Below the pieces are notes generated by a model, which ran no database searches, was not told the origin of the DNA, and saw nothing but the letters and a program-made list of their open reading frames with translations. Both the position numbers and the translations under genes were made by a program. From Halanaerobium saccharolyticum (GTDB lineage: Bacteria > Bacillota > Halanaerobiia > Halanaerobiales > Halanaerobiaceae), in the NCBI RefSeq assembly GCF_003053565.1, contig NZ_QAXS01000012.1:1-64000 (forward strand): a stretch of DNA of 64,000 nt. The letters run 5' to 3'. Positions 55,028 to 62,408 of the stretch are shown in pieces; positions within the stretch are counted from its first letter, which is position 1, and the number at the start of each line of letters is the position of its first letter.

Positions 55028-56095
55028 ATGGAGAAAAGAATAAATAAGCTCAGAGAAAAAATGAAAGAAAAAAATATAGAGGCTTTTTTAGTTACTAAAA
55101 AAGAAAATGTTCGCTATTTAAGTCAGTTTACCGGAACCGCAGGTAAACTTCTGATTACCGAAAAAGACAGTATTTTTATTACAGATTTTCGCTATCTGGA
55201 TCAGGCAGCAGATCAGACAGATGGCTGTGTAATCGAAGAAATAAGCAGCAATTTTATTAAAGGTTTTGCAGAATTGTTAAAAAGAAAAAAAATAAAAAAT
55301 TTAAGTTTTGAAAGCCAGGATCTCAACTTTAAAACATATCAGCAGTTAAAAGAAAAACTGGAATTAGAAAATCTTAATCCAGTTGAATCAGTTGTTGAAA
55401 GTTTAAGAATGATTAAGGATTCAAGTGAGATTCAAAAAATAAAAAAAGCAGTAGAAATTGCGGATCAGGGATTCCAGTTTTTACTTGATTTTATTGAAGT
55501 GGGTAAAAGTGAGAAAGAAATTGCCCTGGAGCTGGAATTTTTTATGAAAAGAAATGGTGGGGAGGCCAATGCCTTTGATTTTATAGTGGCTTCTGGTAAA
55601 AGGGGAGCTCTGCCGCATGGTGTCGCCTCAGATAAACTGATAGAAAAAGGAGATCTGGTAACCATTGATTTTGGCACTGTTTATCAGGGATATCATTCAG
55701 ATATCACCCGGACAGTTGCTGTTGGGGAGCCGGCTTCGGAATTAAAAGAAATCTATCAGCTTGTTTTAGAAGCCCAAAAGAAAGTAATTTCCGAGATCAA
55801 AGCAGGTATGAGCTGTGTGGAAGCAGATAAGATTGCCAGAGATTTAATCAAAGAAGCCGGTTATGGAGATAACTTTGGTCACGGTCTGGGTCACGGAGTT
55901 GGACTTGAAATTCATGAGGGTCCGCGAGTTTCCTATACCTCGGAAGACAACTTGAAACCGGGCATGGTGGTCACAGATGAGCCCGGGATCTATATTTCAG
56001 GGCTTGGAGGAGTAAGAATTGAGGACGACCTCTTAATCACTGAAAATGGCTGTGAGGTCTTAAATGCAGCCCCCAAGGAATTGATAATTTTATAA
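55028..56095 (+). CDS. pepP: Xaa-Pro aminopeptidase (M24B, YqhT-like)
   Basis: Dinuclear metallo-aminopeptidase of 355 aa that removes N-terminal residues before proline. The N-terminal creatinase-type domain (1-125) is followed by the pita-bread domain with ligands in VTIDFGTVYQGYHSDITRT (two Asp), FGHGLGHGVGLEIHEGP (His), TDEPGIYI (Glu) and GGVRIEDDLLI (Glu). It sits between aroQ and efp as in Bacillus. Confidence 0.93.
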   Translation: MEKRINKLREKMKEKNIEAFLVTKKENVRYLSQFTGTAGKLLITEKDSIFITDFRYLDQAADQTDGCVIEEISSNFIKGFAELLKRKKIKNLSFESQDLNFKTYQQLKEKLELENLNPVESVVESLRMIKDSSEIQKIKKAVEIADQGFQFLLDFIEVGKSEKEIALELEFFMKRNGGEANAFDFIVASGKRGALPHGVASDKLIEKGDLVTIDFGTVYQGYHSDITRTVAVGEPASELKEIYQLVLEAQKKVISEIKAGMSCVEADKIARDLIKEAGYGDNFGHGLGHGVGLEIHEGPRVSYTSEDNLKPGMVVTDEPGIYISGLGGVRIEDDLLITENGCEVLNAAPKELIIL

Positions 56096-56163
56096 ATATA
56101 GCCGATCAGTAAAGCTTATTAAACTCTCATTCAGCCAAAACACTGAACTTAAAGCCCAATAAT

Positions 56164-56192
56164 TTGTTTAAAAAGCTAATTTCTGCTATAAT
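56164..56192 (+). promoter_or_regulatory. Promoter of efp
   Basis: TTGTTT (56164-56169), a 17-base spacer and TATAAT (56187-56192), 34 bases before the start codon. Confidence 0.65.
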
Positions 56193-56226
56193 TGAACTGC
56201 AGTAAAAAATAGTGGAGGTGCTTTAA

Positions 56227-56790
56227 ATGATTTCAACAAATGATTTTAATACTGGTTTAACAATAGAGCTGGATGGAGAGGTTTATCAGGTAATAGAATT
56301 TCAACATTCAAAATCCGGCAGAGGCAGCGCATTTGTTAGAACTAAATTAAGAAATGTTGAAGAGGGTTACACAATTAATAAGACTTTTAAGGCGGGAGAA
56401 AAAGTAGAAACCGCCCATGTTGAAAAAAAGAAGATGCAGTTTTTATACTGGGATGGTAGTGACTATATTTTTATGGACAATGATACTTACGAACAGTTTC
56501 ATCTCAGTGAAGAACAGCTGGGAGATAAGGTTAAATATTTGAAGGAAAATATGGAACTTGATATAGCTGTTTATCAGGGACGTCCGATTGATATAGAACT
56601 GCCAACTTTTGTTGAGTTAATTGTAGAAGATACTCAGCCGAATATTAGAGGTAATACTGTTTCTGGAGGCAGCAAACCTGCTACAATGGAAACAGGTCTG
56701 GTTGTACAGGTTCCTTTATTCATTGAAGAAGGAGATATTTTAAAAATAGATACCCGCAGCAACGAATATATCGAAAGAGCAAACAGCTAA
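56227..56790 (+). CDS. efp: Elongation factor P
   Basis: Translation factor of 187 aa that helps ribosomes through polyproline. Three beta domains are visible, with [14 protein letters not shown] and the C-terminal signature [13 protein letters not shown]. The domain I loop, which reaches the peptidyl-transfer centre, reads [17 protein letters not shown]. The tip residue is Arg32 where Bacillus and E. coli have Lys, and the flanking Pro is Ser. Arg-type EF-P is rhamnosylated by EarP in other bacteria; no earP is present in this window. Own promoter and GGAGGTG site. Confidence 0.95.
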   Translation: MISTNDFNTGLTIELDGEVYQVIEFQHSKSGRGSAFVRTKLRNVEEGYTINKTFKAGEKVETAHVEKKKMQFLYWDGSDYIFMDNDTYEQFHLSEEQLGDKVKYLKENMELDIAVYQGRPIDIELPTFVELIVEDTQPNIRGNTVSGGSKPATMETGLVVQVPLFIEEGDILKIDTRSNEYIERANS

Positions 56791-56815
56791 ATACTTTTGA
56801 AGGGGGAATTTTTTG

Positions 56816-57943
56816 ATGGATTATTTAATCATTGGGGCTGGAGCTGCAGGAGTTTCTGCAGCAAAGGAGATTCTTAAAAATCGAAAAAGTGAAGATCAGA
56901 TTTCAATTTTTACAGATGAAAAATATCCTTTTTATTATAGACCACGTCTGATAGAGTGTCTTTCAGGTGAGGTTGAAGTAGAAGATATTATTATCAATGA
57001 TCAAAAGTGGTTTGAAGAAAACAATATTGAACTTCATCTTAATGAAGAGATTATTGAAATTGACAGTCAGAATAAGCTTTTAAAAAGCAAAAAAGATCAG
57101 TATACATACGATAAATTACTGCTGGCAAATGGTTCTCACTGTTTTGTTCCTCCATTTTCTGGTGTTGATCTGGATAATATTTTCACCTTAAGAACTGCAG
57201 CTGATTTGAAAGAAATTAATCAGGCAGCAGAAAAAGCTAAAAAAGCTGTTGTGGTAGGTGGAGGACTTTTAGGCCTGGAAATAGCCTATAATTTTGCTAA
57301 GGCCGGCCTGGATACGACAGTTTTAGAAGTTGCACCCTATCTGCTCCCAATGCAGCTTGATCAAAGAGGTGGGGATCTGCTGGAAGAGAAACTGAAGCAG
57401 AATAATGTTAAAGTAGTAACAGATGCTGCAACTAAGGGTTTTAATGGAGAAAAGAGTGTAGAGAAAGTTATCCTGGAAGACCGTGAAATTGAAGCTGATT
57501 TAGTTTTAATTTCGACCGGGGTAAGATCAAATACTTCTCTGGTTGAAAATCTGAATATTGATAAAAACAAAGGTATTTTAGTTGACAGCAAAATGCAGAC
57601 TTCTAATCCTGATATTTATGCTGCCGGTGATGTGGCAGAATTTAAAGATAAAATTTATGGTATCTGGCCTCCTTCTCTAGCCCAGGGAAGAGTAGCTGGA
57701 ACGGTAATGAGTGGTGGCCAGGCTGAATTTGACGGCTATGTGCCTTCTCACAAACTAAAGGTTGCTGGAATTAATGTGGTTTCTCTGGGAGAATTAAATA
57801 AAGATGGGGATTACGAGGAAGAAGTTCTGGCAGATAATGAAAGTTATGTAAAAGTAATTAAAAACAAGGAAGAAAAAATTGGAGCTTTAATTGTTGGTCA
57901 GTATTCAGAACAAAACCAACTGCTGGCTGATATTAAAAAATAA
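56816..57943 (+). CDS. FAD-dependent pyridine nucleotide oxidoreductase (rubredoxin reductase-like)
   Basis: Flavoprotein of 375 aa. YLIIGAGAAGVSAAKEIL is the FAD motif, AVVVGGGLLGLEIAYNFA the NAD(P)H motif, and NPDIYAAGDVAEF the second FAD block. It lacks the CxxC of disulfide reductases, and the short length fits rubredoxin or NADH reductase types (NirB N-terminal part-like), perhaps in oxygen or peroxide defence in an anaerobe. The electron acceptor is unknown. ATG 56816 sits nine bases behind AAGGGGG. Confidence 0.82.
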   Translation: MDYLIIGAGAAGVSAAKEILKNRKSEDQISIFTDEKYPFYYRPRLIECLSGEVEVEDIIINDQKWFEENNIELHLNEEIIEIDSQNKLLKSKKDQYTYDKLLLANGSHCFVPPFSGVDLDNIFTLRTAADLKEINQAAEKAKKAVVVGGGLLGLEIAYNFAKAGLDTTVLEVAPYLLPMQLDQRGGDLLEEKLKQNNVKVVTDAATKGFNGEKSVEKVILEDREIEADLVLISTGVRSNTSLVENLNIDKNKGILVDSKMQTSNPDIYAAGDVAEFKDKIYGIWPPSLAQGRVAGTVMSGGQAEFDGYVPSHKLKVAGINVVSLGELNKDGDYEEEVLADNESYVKVIKNKEEKIGALIVGQYSEQNQLLADIKK

Positions 57944-57972
57944 TTATCTAGTAAATAGAAGGAGGTTAAATC

Positions 57973-58413
57973 ATGAGTGAAGAAGAAATTAAAGATATTA
58001 AAGCAGAAAAAGAAGAAGCGGAGAAGGTTGACGAAGGAAGCATAAAAATTGCTGACGAAGTTGTGGGGATAATTACCGGCCTGGCAGCAACTGAAGTTGA
58101 AGGTGTAGCTGGAATGAGTGGTGGCCTTGCAGGTGGAATCGCTGATATGCTTGGGCGAAAAAGCCTCAGCAAAGGTGTTAAAGTAGAAGTTGCTGATGAA
58201 ACAGCTTCTGTAGATGTTTATGTAATTATAGAATATGGTAATTCTATTCCGGATGTAGCCTGGAAGATTCAGGATAATGTAAAACAGGCAATTGAGGGAA
58301 TGACTGGCCTGGATGTTAAGGCAGTTAATGTTCATGTACAGGGAGTTAACTTTCCGGAGGAAGAACAGAAAGAAGCTGAAAATAAAGTAGAGGAAGTAGA
58401 AGACGAAGAATAA
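57973..58413 (+). CDS. Asp23/Gls24 family envelope stress protein
   Basis: Asp23/Gls24 (DUF322) protein of 146 aa: GSIKIADEVVGIITGLAATE and VEGVAGMSGG at the start, then VKVEVADETASVDVYVIIEY and VAWKIQDNVKQAIEGMTGLD. In Staphylococcus, Asp23 is tethered to the membrane by AmaP, whose homologue follows here. It is linked to cell-envelope stress. Both tails are acidic. Confidence 0.93.
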   Translation: MSEEEIKDIKAEKEEAEKVDEGSIKIADEVVGIITGLAATEVEGVAGMSGGLAGGIADMLGRKSLSKGVKVEVADETASVDVYVIIEYGNSIPDVAWKIQDNVKQAIEGMTGLDVKAVNVHVQGVNFPEEEQKEAENKVEEVEDEE

Positions 58414-58445
58414 ATTCTTCTCTAAAAATGATTGGAGGTTAAGCC

Positions 58446-58985
58446 ATGAAAATTATACAAAATATATTTTCCTTTTTAATCGCTTTAATTCTTATCGTTT
58501 TAACAATTACTCTTTCTCTATATAGTTTTGGGCTTTTATCAATGAATTTTATTCCCGATCTAATTTCTGCAAGCTATAATAACTGGCAGGCAGCAGTGGT
58601 CTATCTTGCCTTTTTAATCATGGCTCTTTTTGTAATCTATCCTTACTTTACCGATCGGAAATTCAAATCAACCAGGTTGTTGAGTTCAGAGTCTGGAGAT
58701 ATTACAATCACTATTTCCGCCCTTTCGAACCTGATTAAAGATCGAGTTAAGGAAAAACAGAGATTTGATGATATTAAAATCAAACTTGAAGAAAAAGAAG
58801 AGGGCTTAAAAATTATATTAAGTGGAAAGTTAACAGTGCCCGGTGATTTACCAGCTATTAGCGAGAGCATTCAACACGACTTAAAGAGCTATATTAAGCA
58901 GACCACAGGCATTCAGGTAGAGAAGGTTCAAATAAGAATTGATGATGTGCGCAAAGATAACAAACTGCCTGAAGAAGTAGAATGA
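58446..58985 (+). CDS. amaP: Alkaline shock membrane anchor protein AmaP
   Basis: Protein of 179 aa with two membrane helices (residues 8-28 and 45-66) and a cytoplasmic domain with SLGDITI-like ESGDITITISALSNLIKDRV and LKSYIKQTTGIQVEKVQIRI, the AmaP layout. It anchors Asp23-type proteins at the membrane. It is placed between the Asp23 and DUF2273 genes, the usual trio. Confidence 0.9.
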   Translation: MKIIQNIFSFLIALILIVLTITLSLYSFGLLSMNFIPDLISASYNNWQAAVVYLAFLIMALFVIYPYFTDRKFKSTRLLSSESGDITITISALSNLIKDRVKEKQRFDDIKIKLEEKEEGLKIILSGKLTVPGDLPAISESIQHDLKSYIKQTTGIQVEKVQIRIDDVRKDNKLPEEVE

Positions 58986-58997
58986 GGTGGTCAATAA

Positions 58998-59234
58998 ATG
59001 GATAAAAATCAACTTAAAGAAGAGCTAATTCAATTTATTTATCTTAACTGCAAAAAAATATGTGGAGCTTTAATCGGCTTAATTATTGGAGTTTTGATCT
59101 TAACCATTGGTTTCTTTAAAACTCTGCTGCTCTTTATAACCACTTTAGTTGGCTATTATGTAGGATCACGCTGGCGTTTTGAAGAAGATTTGAAAGATTT
59201 TATACTAAGAATTATTCCAGAAAGATTTAAATAG
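58998..59234 (+). CDS. DUF2273 small membrane protein
   Basis: Protein of 78 aa with two closely spaced hydrophobic helices (IGLIIGVLILTIGFF and LLLFITTLVGYYVGS), matching DUF2273, which accompanies Asp23 and AmaP in Firmicutes. Its function is not known; probably a partner in the same membrane complex. Confidence 0.87.
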   Translation: MDKNQLKEELIQFIYLNCKKICGALIGLIIGVLILTIGFFKTLLLFITTLVGYYVGSRWRFEEDLKDFILRIIPERFK

Positions 59235-59258
59235 AGTTAGAAATGAGGTATTTTCTTT

Positions 59259-59660
59259 ATGCAAAATGTTTCGAGACATAAACAGAGGATCTGGGTTTTA
59301 CAGATTCTTTATGGACTGGATATCAGAAAAAAGCTTGACCTTGAAAACTCAAAAAAGAGCTACAGAGATTTTATGAATGAAAAAGGTGCTCTGGCTGATG
59401 ATTTATATGCTGAAGAGCTTCTGGAGGGCATTATTATGGAACTTGAGCTCTTAGATGCTCAGATTGACCAGTATGCAATTAACTGGAATATCGAAAGGAT
59501 GCCGGCAATTGACAGGAATATTTTAAGAATTGCTGCCTATGAGATTCAGCATGAAATCCCGGTAAAAGTTGCGATTAATGAAGCAGTAAAAATTGCAAAA
59601 AAATATGCAGATGATAGTTCACCATCATTTATAAACGGAATACTGTCTAAATTTGCTTAA
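59259..59660 (+). CDS. nusB: Transcription antitermination factor NusB
   Basis: All-helical RNA-binding factor of 133 aa for rRNA antitermination with NusE. SRHKQRIWVLQILYGLDI replaces the usual SRRxAREAALQALY, and NILRIAAYEIQHEIPVKVAINEAVKIAKKYADDSSPSFINGIL is the strong C-terminal family block (shown by positions 90-132). The order Asp23 then nusB is typical of Firmicutes. Confidence 0.93.
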   Translation: MQNVSRHKQRIWVLQILYGLDIRKKLDLENSKKSYRDFMNEKGALADDLYAEELLEGIIMELELLDAQIDQYAINWNIERMPAIDRNILRIAAYEIQHEIPVKVAINEAVKIAKKYADDSSPSFINGILSKFA

Positions 59661-59670
59661 AAATTTTTTT

Positions 59671-59710
59671 GGACCTGGTTCAATAAAACGATTTAGGTGC
59701 CAGGTTCAAT
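59671..59710. repeat. Degenerate REP-like inverted repeat
   Basis: GACCTGGTTCAAT (59672-59684) and GCCAGGTTCAAT (59699-59710) form an inverted ACCTGG/CCAGGT pair and at the same time a direct TTCAAT repeat. The CCAGGT core is shared with the perfect palindrome at 2907-2942. It lies between nusB and the aminotransferase gene. Confidence 0.5.
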
Positions 59711-59738
59711 CAAAGAAATAAGTTAATGGGGTGTGAAG

Positions 59739-60941
59739 ATGGATTATTCAGCAAGAATTGCAAAAATTGAAGAGTCAAAAACAATTGCTGTCAGTACAGC
59801 GGCCAATAAATTGACAACAGCAGGAGAAGATGTGGTCAGTTTTGGTGCGGGAGAGCCTGATTTTCCGACACCAGATTTTATTAAAGAGGCAGCAGTCGAA
59901 GGAATGAAAAAAGGCTATACAGGCTATACTTCTGCTTCAGGTCTACCGGAATTAAAAGAAGCGGCAGTTACTAAATTTGCTGCTGATTATTCACATCAGT
60001 ATTCAACAGATGAAGTAATTGTCTGTAATGGTGGTAAACAGGTTCTTTTTAACGGTCTCTCAGCTATTTTAGAAGAGGGAGATGAGGTTTTGATTCCCAA
60101 GCCGTACTGGGTTTCCTACCCGGAGTTAGTTAAACTTGCAGGTGGTAAGCCAGTTTTAATTGAAACTAAAGCTGAAAACAAGTTTAAAGTAAAAGCGGAA
60201 GAATTAAGAAATGCAATTTCAAAAAATACTAAGGCAGTCATTATCAATTCACCTTCAAATCCTGATGGTCATTTTTATTCTGCCTCAGAACTTGAGGAAC
60301 TAATTGGAGTCTTAATTGAGCGGGATATATTTATTATTAGTGATGAAATTTATGATAAGCTGCTTTATGACAACAAAGAATTTAAATCAATGATTGAACT
60401 TTTTCCACAGCTAAAGGATAAATTATTAGTAGTTAATGGAATGTCTAAGTCATATTCGATGACCGGCTGGCGGGTAGGTTTTGGCTTTGCAAATCAAGAG
60501 TGGATTAAAAATATGGCTAAAATTCAGAGCCACACCACCTCCAATGTAAATACTATTGCTCAGTATGCAAGTGCAAAAGCGCTGGCCAATGATCAGCTGA
60601 AAGAGATTATTAAAGAGCGCAGAGATGTTTATCAGCAGCGGAGAGATCTGACGGCTGAACTGCTGGCTGAGATAAAAGGGCTGAAGGCTATCAAACCGGC
60701 AGGAGCTTTTTATTTCTTTATTGATATTTCAAAACTAAAGGGCAGAAAGATTAAAGATGATAAGATTGATGGCTCACTTTCTTTTGCTGATCTGCTTTTA
60801 CAGGAAAAGAAAGTAGCAGTGGTACCCGGCATAGCTTTTGGAATGGATGATTTTGTTCGCATCTCATTTGCTTTAGGAGAAGAGCGAATTGAAGAGGGTA
60901 TTAAAAGGATCAAAGATTTTGTAGAAAGTCTTGAAGCTTAG
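59739..60941 (+). CDS. Pyridoxal-phosphate aminotransferase, aspartate type
   Basis: Class I/II aminotransferase of 400 aa, subgroup I-gamma. ISxSxT-like RIAKIEESKTIAV, FGAGEPDFPTPDFI and YTSASGLPELKEA come first. VNGMSKSYSMTGWRVGF holds the PLP Lys, and FVRISFALGEERIEEG the substrate Arg. Aspartate:2-oxoglutarate is most likely, while aromatic or prephenate activity is possible. I use ATG 59739, seven bases behind GGGG; GTG 59733 is too close to that site. Confidence 0.92.
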   Translation: MDYSARIAKIEESKTIAVSTAANKLTTAGEDVVSFGAGEPDFPTPDFIKEAAVEGMKKGYTGYTSASGLPELKEAAVTKFAADYSHQYSTDEVIVCNGGKQVLFNGLSAILEEGDEVLIPKPYWVSYPELVKLAGGKPVLIETKAENKFKVKAEELRNAISKNTKAVIINSPSNPDGHFYSASELEELIGVLIERDIFIISDEIYDKLLYDNKEFKSMIELFPQLKDKLLVVNGMSKSYSMTGWRVGFGFANQEWIKNMAKIQSHTTSNVNTIAQYASAKALANDQLKEIIKERRDVYQQRRDLTAELLAEIKGLKAIKPAGAFYFFIDISKLKGRKIKDDKIDGSLSFADLLLQEKKVAVVPGIAFGMDDFVRISFALGEERIEEGIKRIKDFVESLEA

Positions 60942-61006
60942 TTATATTTTGATTTTGGATATAGTAATGCGAAGGACTTTAGTAGTATATATTTAGATTA
61001 TTATTT

Positions 61007-61040
61007 AACCTCTGGGGTGAAAACTCTGGAGGTTTTTTGT
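61007..61040 (+). terminator. Terminator after the aminotransferase gene
   Basis: AACCTC (61007-61012) pairs with GAGGTT (61029-61034), followed by TTTTGTT. Confidence 0.75.
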
Positions 61041-61119
61041 TATTTATGGAGGAATTAAAATTTTAAGATTAAATCTCCCAGCCATTGAGCTGGTCTTTCT
61101 TTTGCATTAATAGCAAATA

Positions 61120-61215
61120 TATAGTAAACTGTACTATACTAATGTAGATAAAATAGCATTAAAAATTTTGCTTCGCAGGCAGCTCGCAGGCAACTAGCAT
61201 TAGAGTCTATTTTAT
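61120..61215. repeat. Intergenic repeat cluster between aspartate aminotransferase and tRNA-Leu
   Basis: The 300-base stretch here has no gene. It contains a dyad TATAGTA/TACTATA (61120-61138). A small element is bounded by ATAAAATAG (61148-61156) and its complement CTATTTTAT (61207-61215). Inside that are two TCGCAGGCA copies 11 bases apart (61173 and 61184) and TAGCATTA twice (61154 and 61195). It is richer in GC than its surroundings, so it may be an interspersed repeat. A further hairpin CCAGC/GCTGG lies at 61078-61093. Confidence 0.45.
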
Positions 61216-61221
61216 AGCAAA

Positions 61222-61250
61222 TAAAAAAAGAGCCCTAAAAAAGGCTCTTA
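61222..61250 (-). terminator. Terminator of tRNA-Leu
   Basis: On the minus strand, AAGAGCC (61249-61243) pairs with GGCTCTT (61234-61228) and runs into a seven-T tract. Confidence 0.85.
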
Positions 61251-61266
61251 TCACTGCTATATTAAC

Positions 61267-61353
61267 TGGTGCGAAAGGAGGGATTCGAACCCTCACGGTC
61301 GTGAGACCACTAGACCCTGAACCTAGCGCGTCTGCCAGTTCCGCCACTTTCGC
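61267..61353 (-). tRNA. tRNA-Leu (anticodon CAG)
   Basis: Minus-strand gene of 87 bases including an encoded CCA (61269-61267). The acceptor GCGAAAG pairs with CTTTCGC. The anticodon arm CTAGG-TTCAGGG-TCTAG gives anticodon CAG, decoding CUG. A long variable arm (TGGTCTCACGACCGTG) marks a class II tRNA, and the T arm is AGGGTTCGAATCCCT. It has its own promoter and terminator. Confidence 0.96.
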
Positions 61354-61366
61354 ACTGACAAATAAT

Positions 61367-61395
61367 ATTTTAACTTAAATATTTATGTTTGTCAA
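61367..61395 (-). promoter_or_regulatory. Promoter of tRNA-Leu
   Basis: On the minus strand: TTGACA (61395-61390), a 17-base spacer and TAAAAT (61372-61367), 14 bases before the mature tRNA. Confidence 0.8.
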
Positions 61396-61462
61396 GAGAC
61401 TTTTTTCAAATATTGTTTATCTTAATAAAAAATTACAGTAGAGACTTTAAGAAAAAAATAAC

Positions 61463-61491
61463 TTGACTCCAGTTCGAATTAATTCTAAAAT
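61463..61491 (+). promoter_or_regulatory. Promoter of the nfnAB operon
   Basis: TTGACT (61463-61468), a 17-base spacer and TAAAAT (61486-61491), about 85 bases before nfnA. An AGGAGG at 61495-61500 has no usable start codon behind it. Confidence 0.65.
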
Positions 61492-61577
61492 TAAGGAGGA
61501 ATTAAGGGAACTGTTAAAGAATAAAGTATAGAAGCAGGATTTTTTTGCTCAAGTTTTTAAAATTCAGGAGGTAAATT

Positions 61578-62408
61578 ATGTACGAAATTTTAGAAAAGGA
61601 AGTTCTGGCACCAACAATTACAAAGTTAAAGGTCAAGGCGCCAATGATTGCCGAGAAAACAAAGCCCGGTAATTTTATCATATTGAGAGTAGATGAGAAG
61701 GGTGAGCGGATTCCGCTGACTGTTGCAGACTATGACCGCGAGACCGGTGTGATCTCTATTATTTTTCAGGAGGTTGGTTATTCAACCAAATTATTAGGTA
61801 AAATGGATAAAGGAGATCAGATTCAGGATATAGTTGGTCCTTTAGGTCACCATATTGATCTGGAAGGCTACGAAAAAGTAGTTTTACTTGGTGGAGGGTC
61901 AGGAACAGCTCTCTTATATCCGAAAGTTAGAGGTTTTTATGAGCAGGGTGCTGAAGTAATCAGTATTACCGGAGCTAGAACCAAAAATTTAATTATTTTA
62001 GAAGAAGAATTAGAGAAGTATAGTGACAGATTATTTATTGCAACTGATGACGGCAGTTATGGTCATCACGGTTATGTAACTGATATATTAAAGGATCTAA
62101 TGGAAAAAGAAGATGACATCGATCTAGTGGTTGCTATTGGTCCGGTACCAATGATGAAGGCAGTTGCTGATATGACAAAAGAATATGGAATAAAAACAAT
62201 AGTCAGCTTAAATACAATTATGGTTGATGGAACAGGAATGTGTGGTGCCTGTCGGGTAACTGTAGGTGGAGAAAGAAAGTTTACTTGTGTTGATGGTCCT
62301 GCTTTTGATGCCCATCAGGTTGATTTCGAAGAATTGATGAACAGACTTAACTTTTATCAGAATGAGGAAGATTTAGTTCATGATACAGCAGTCGAGGAGG
62401 ATAAGTAA
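61578..62408 (+). CDS. nfnA: NfnA-type ferredoxin-NADP oxidoreductase small subunit
   Basis: FAD and 2Fe-2S subunit of 276 aa, also annotated as sulfide dehydrogenase or dihydroorotate dehydrogenase electron-transfer-like. An FAD barrel (KPGNFIILRVDEKGERIPLT) is followed by an NAD domain (VVLLGGGSGTALLYPKV), and the 2Fe-2S cysteines lie in VDGTGMCGACRVTVGG with a final KFTCVDGPAFDAH. With the next gene it should form NfnAB, which couples reduction of NADP by NADH and by ferredoxin. Cytoplasmic. Confidence 0.92.
   Translation: MYEILEKEVLAPTITKLKVKAPMIAEKTKPGNFIILRVDEKGERIPLTVADYDRETGVISIIFQEVGYSTKLLGKMDKGDQIQDIVGPLGHHIDLEGYEKVVLLGGGSGTALLYPKVRGFYEQGAEVISITGARTKNLIILEEELEKYSDRLFIATDDGSYGHHGYVTDILKDLMEKEDDIDLVVAIGPVPMMKAVADMTKEYGIKTIVSLNTIMVDGTGMCGACRVTVGGERKFTCVDGPAFDAHQVDFEELMNRLNFYQNEEDLVHDTAVEEDK

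Noticed and set aside
57898-58335. Minus-strand ORF of 145 codons opposite the Asp23 gene
   Set aside because: Shadow frame; the plus-strand frame has clear Asp23/Gls24 motifs and a ribosome site.
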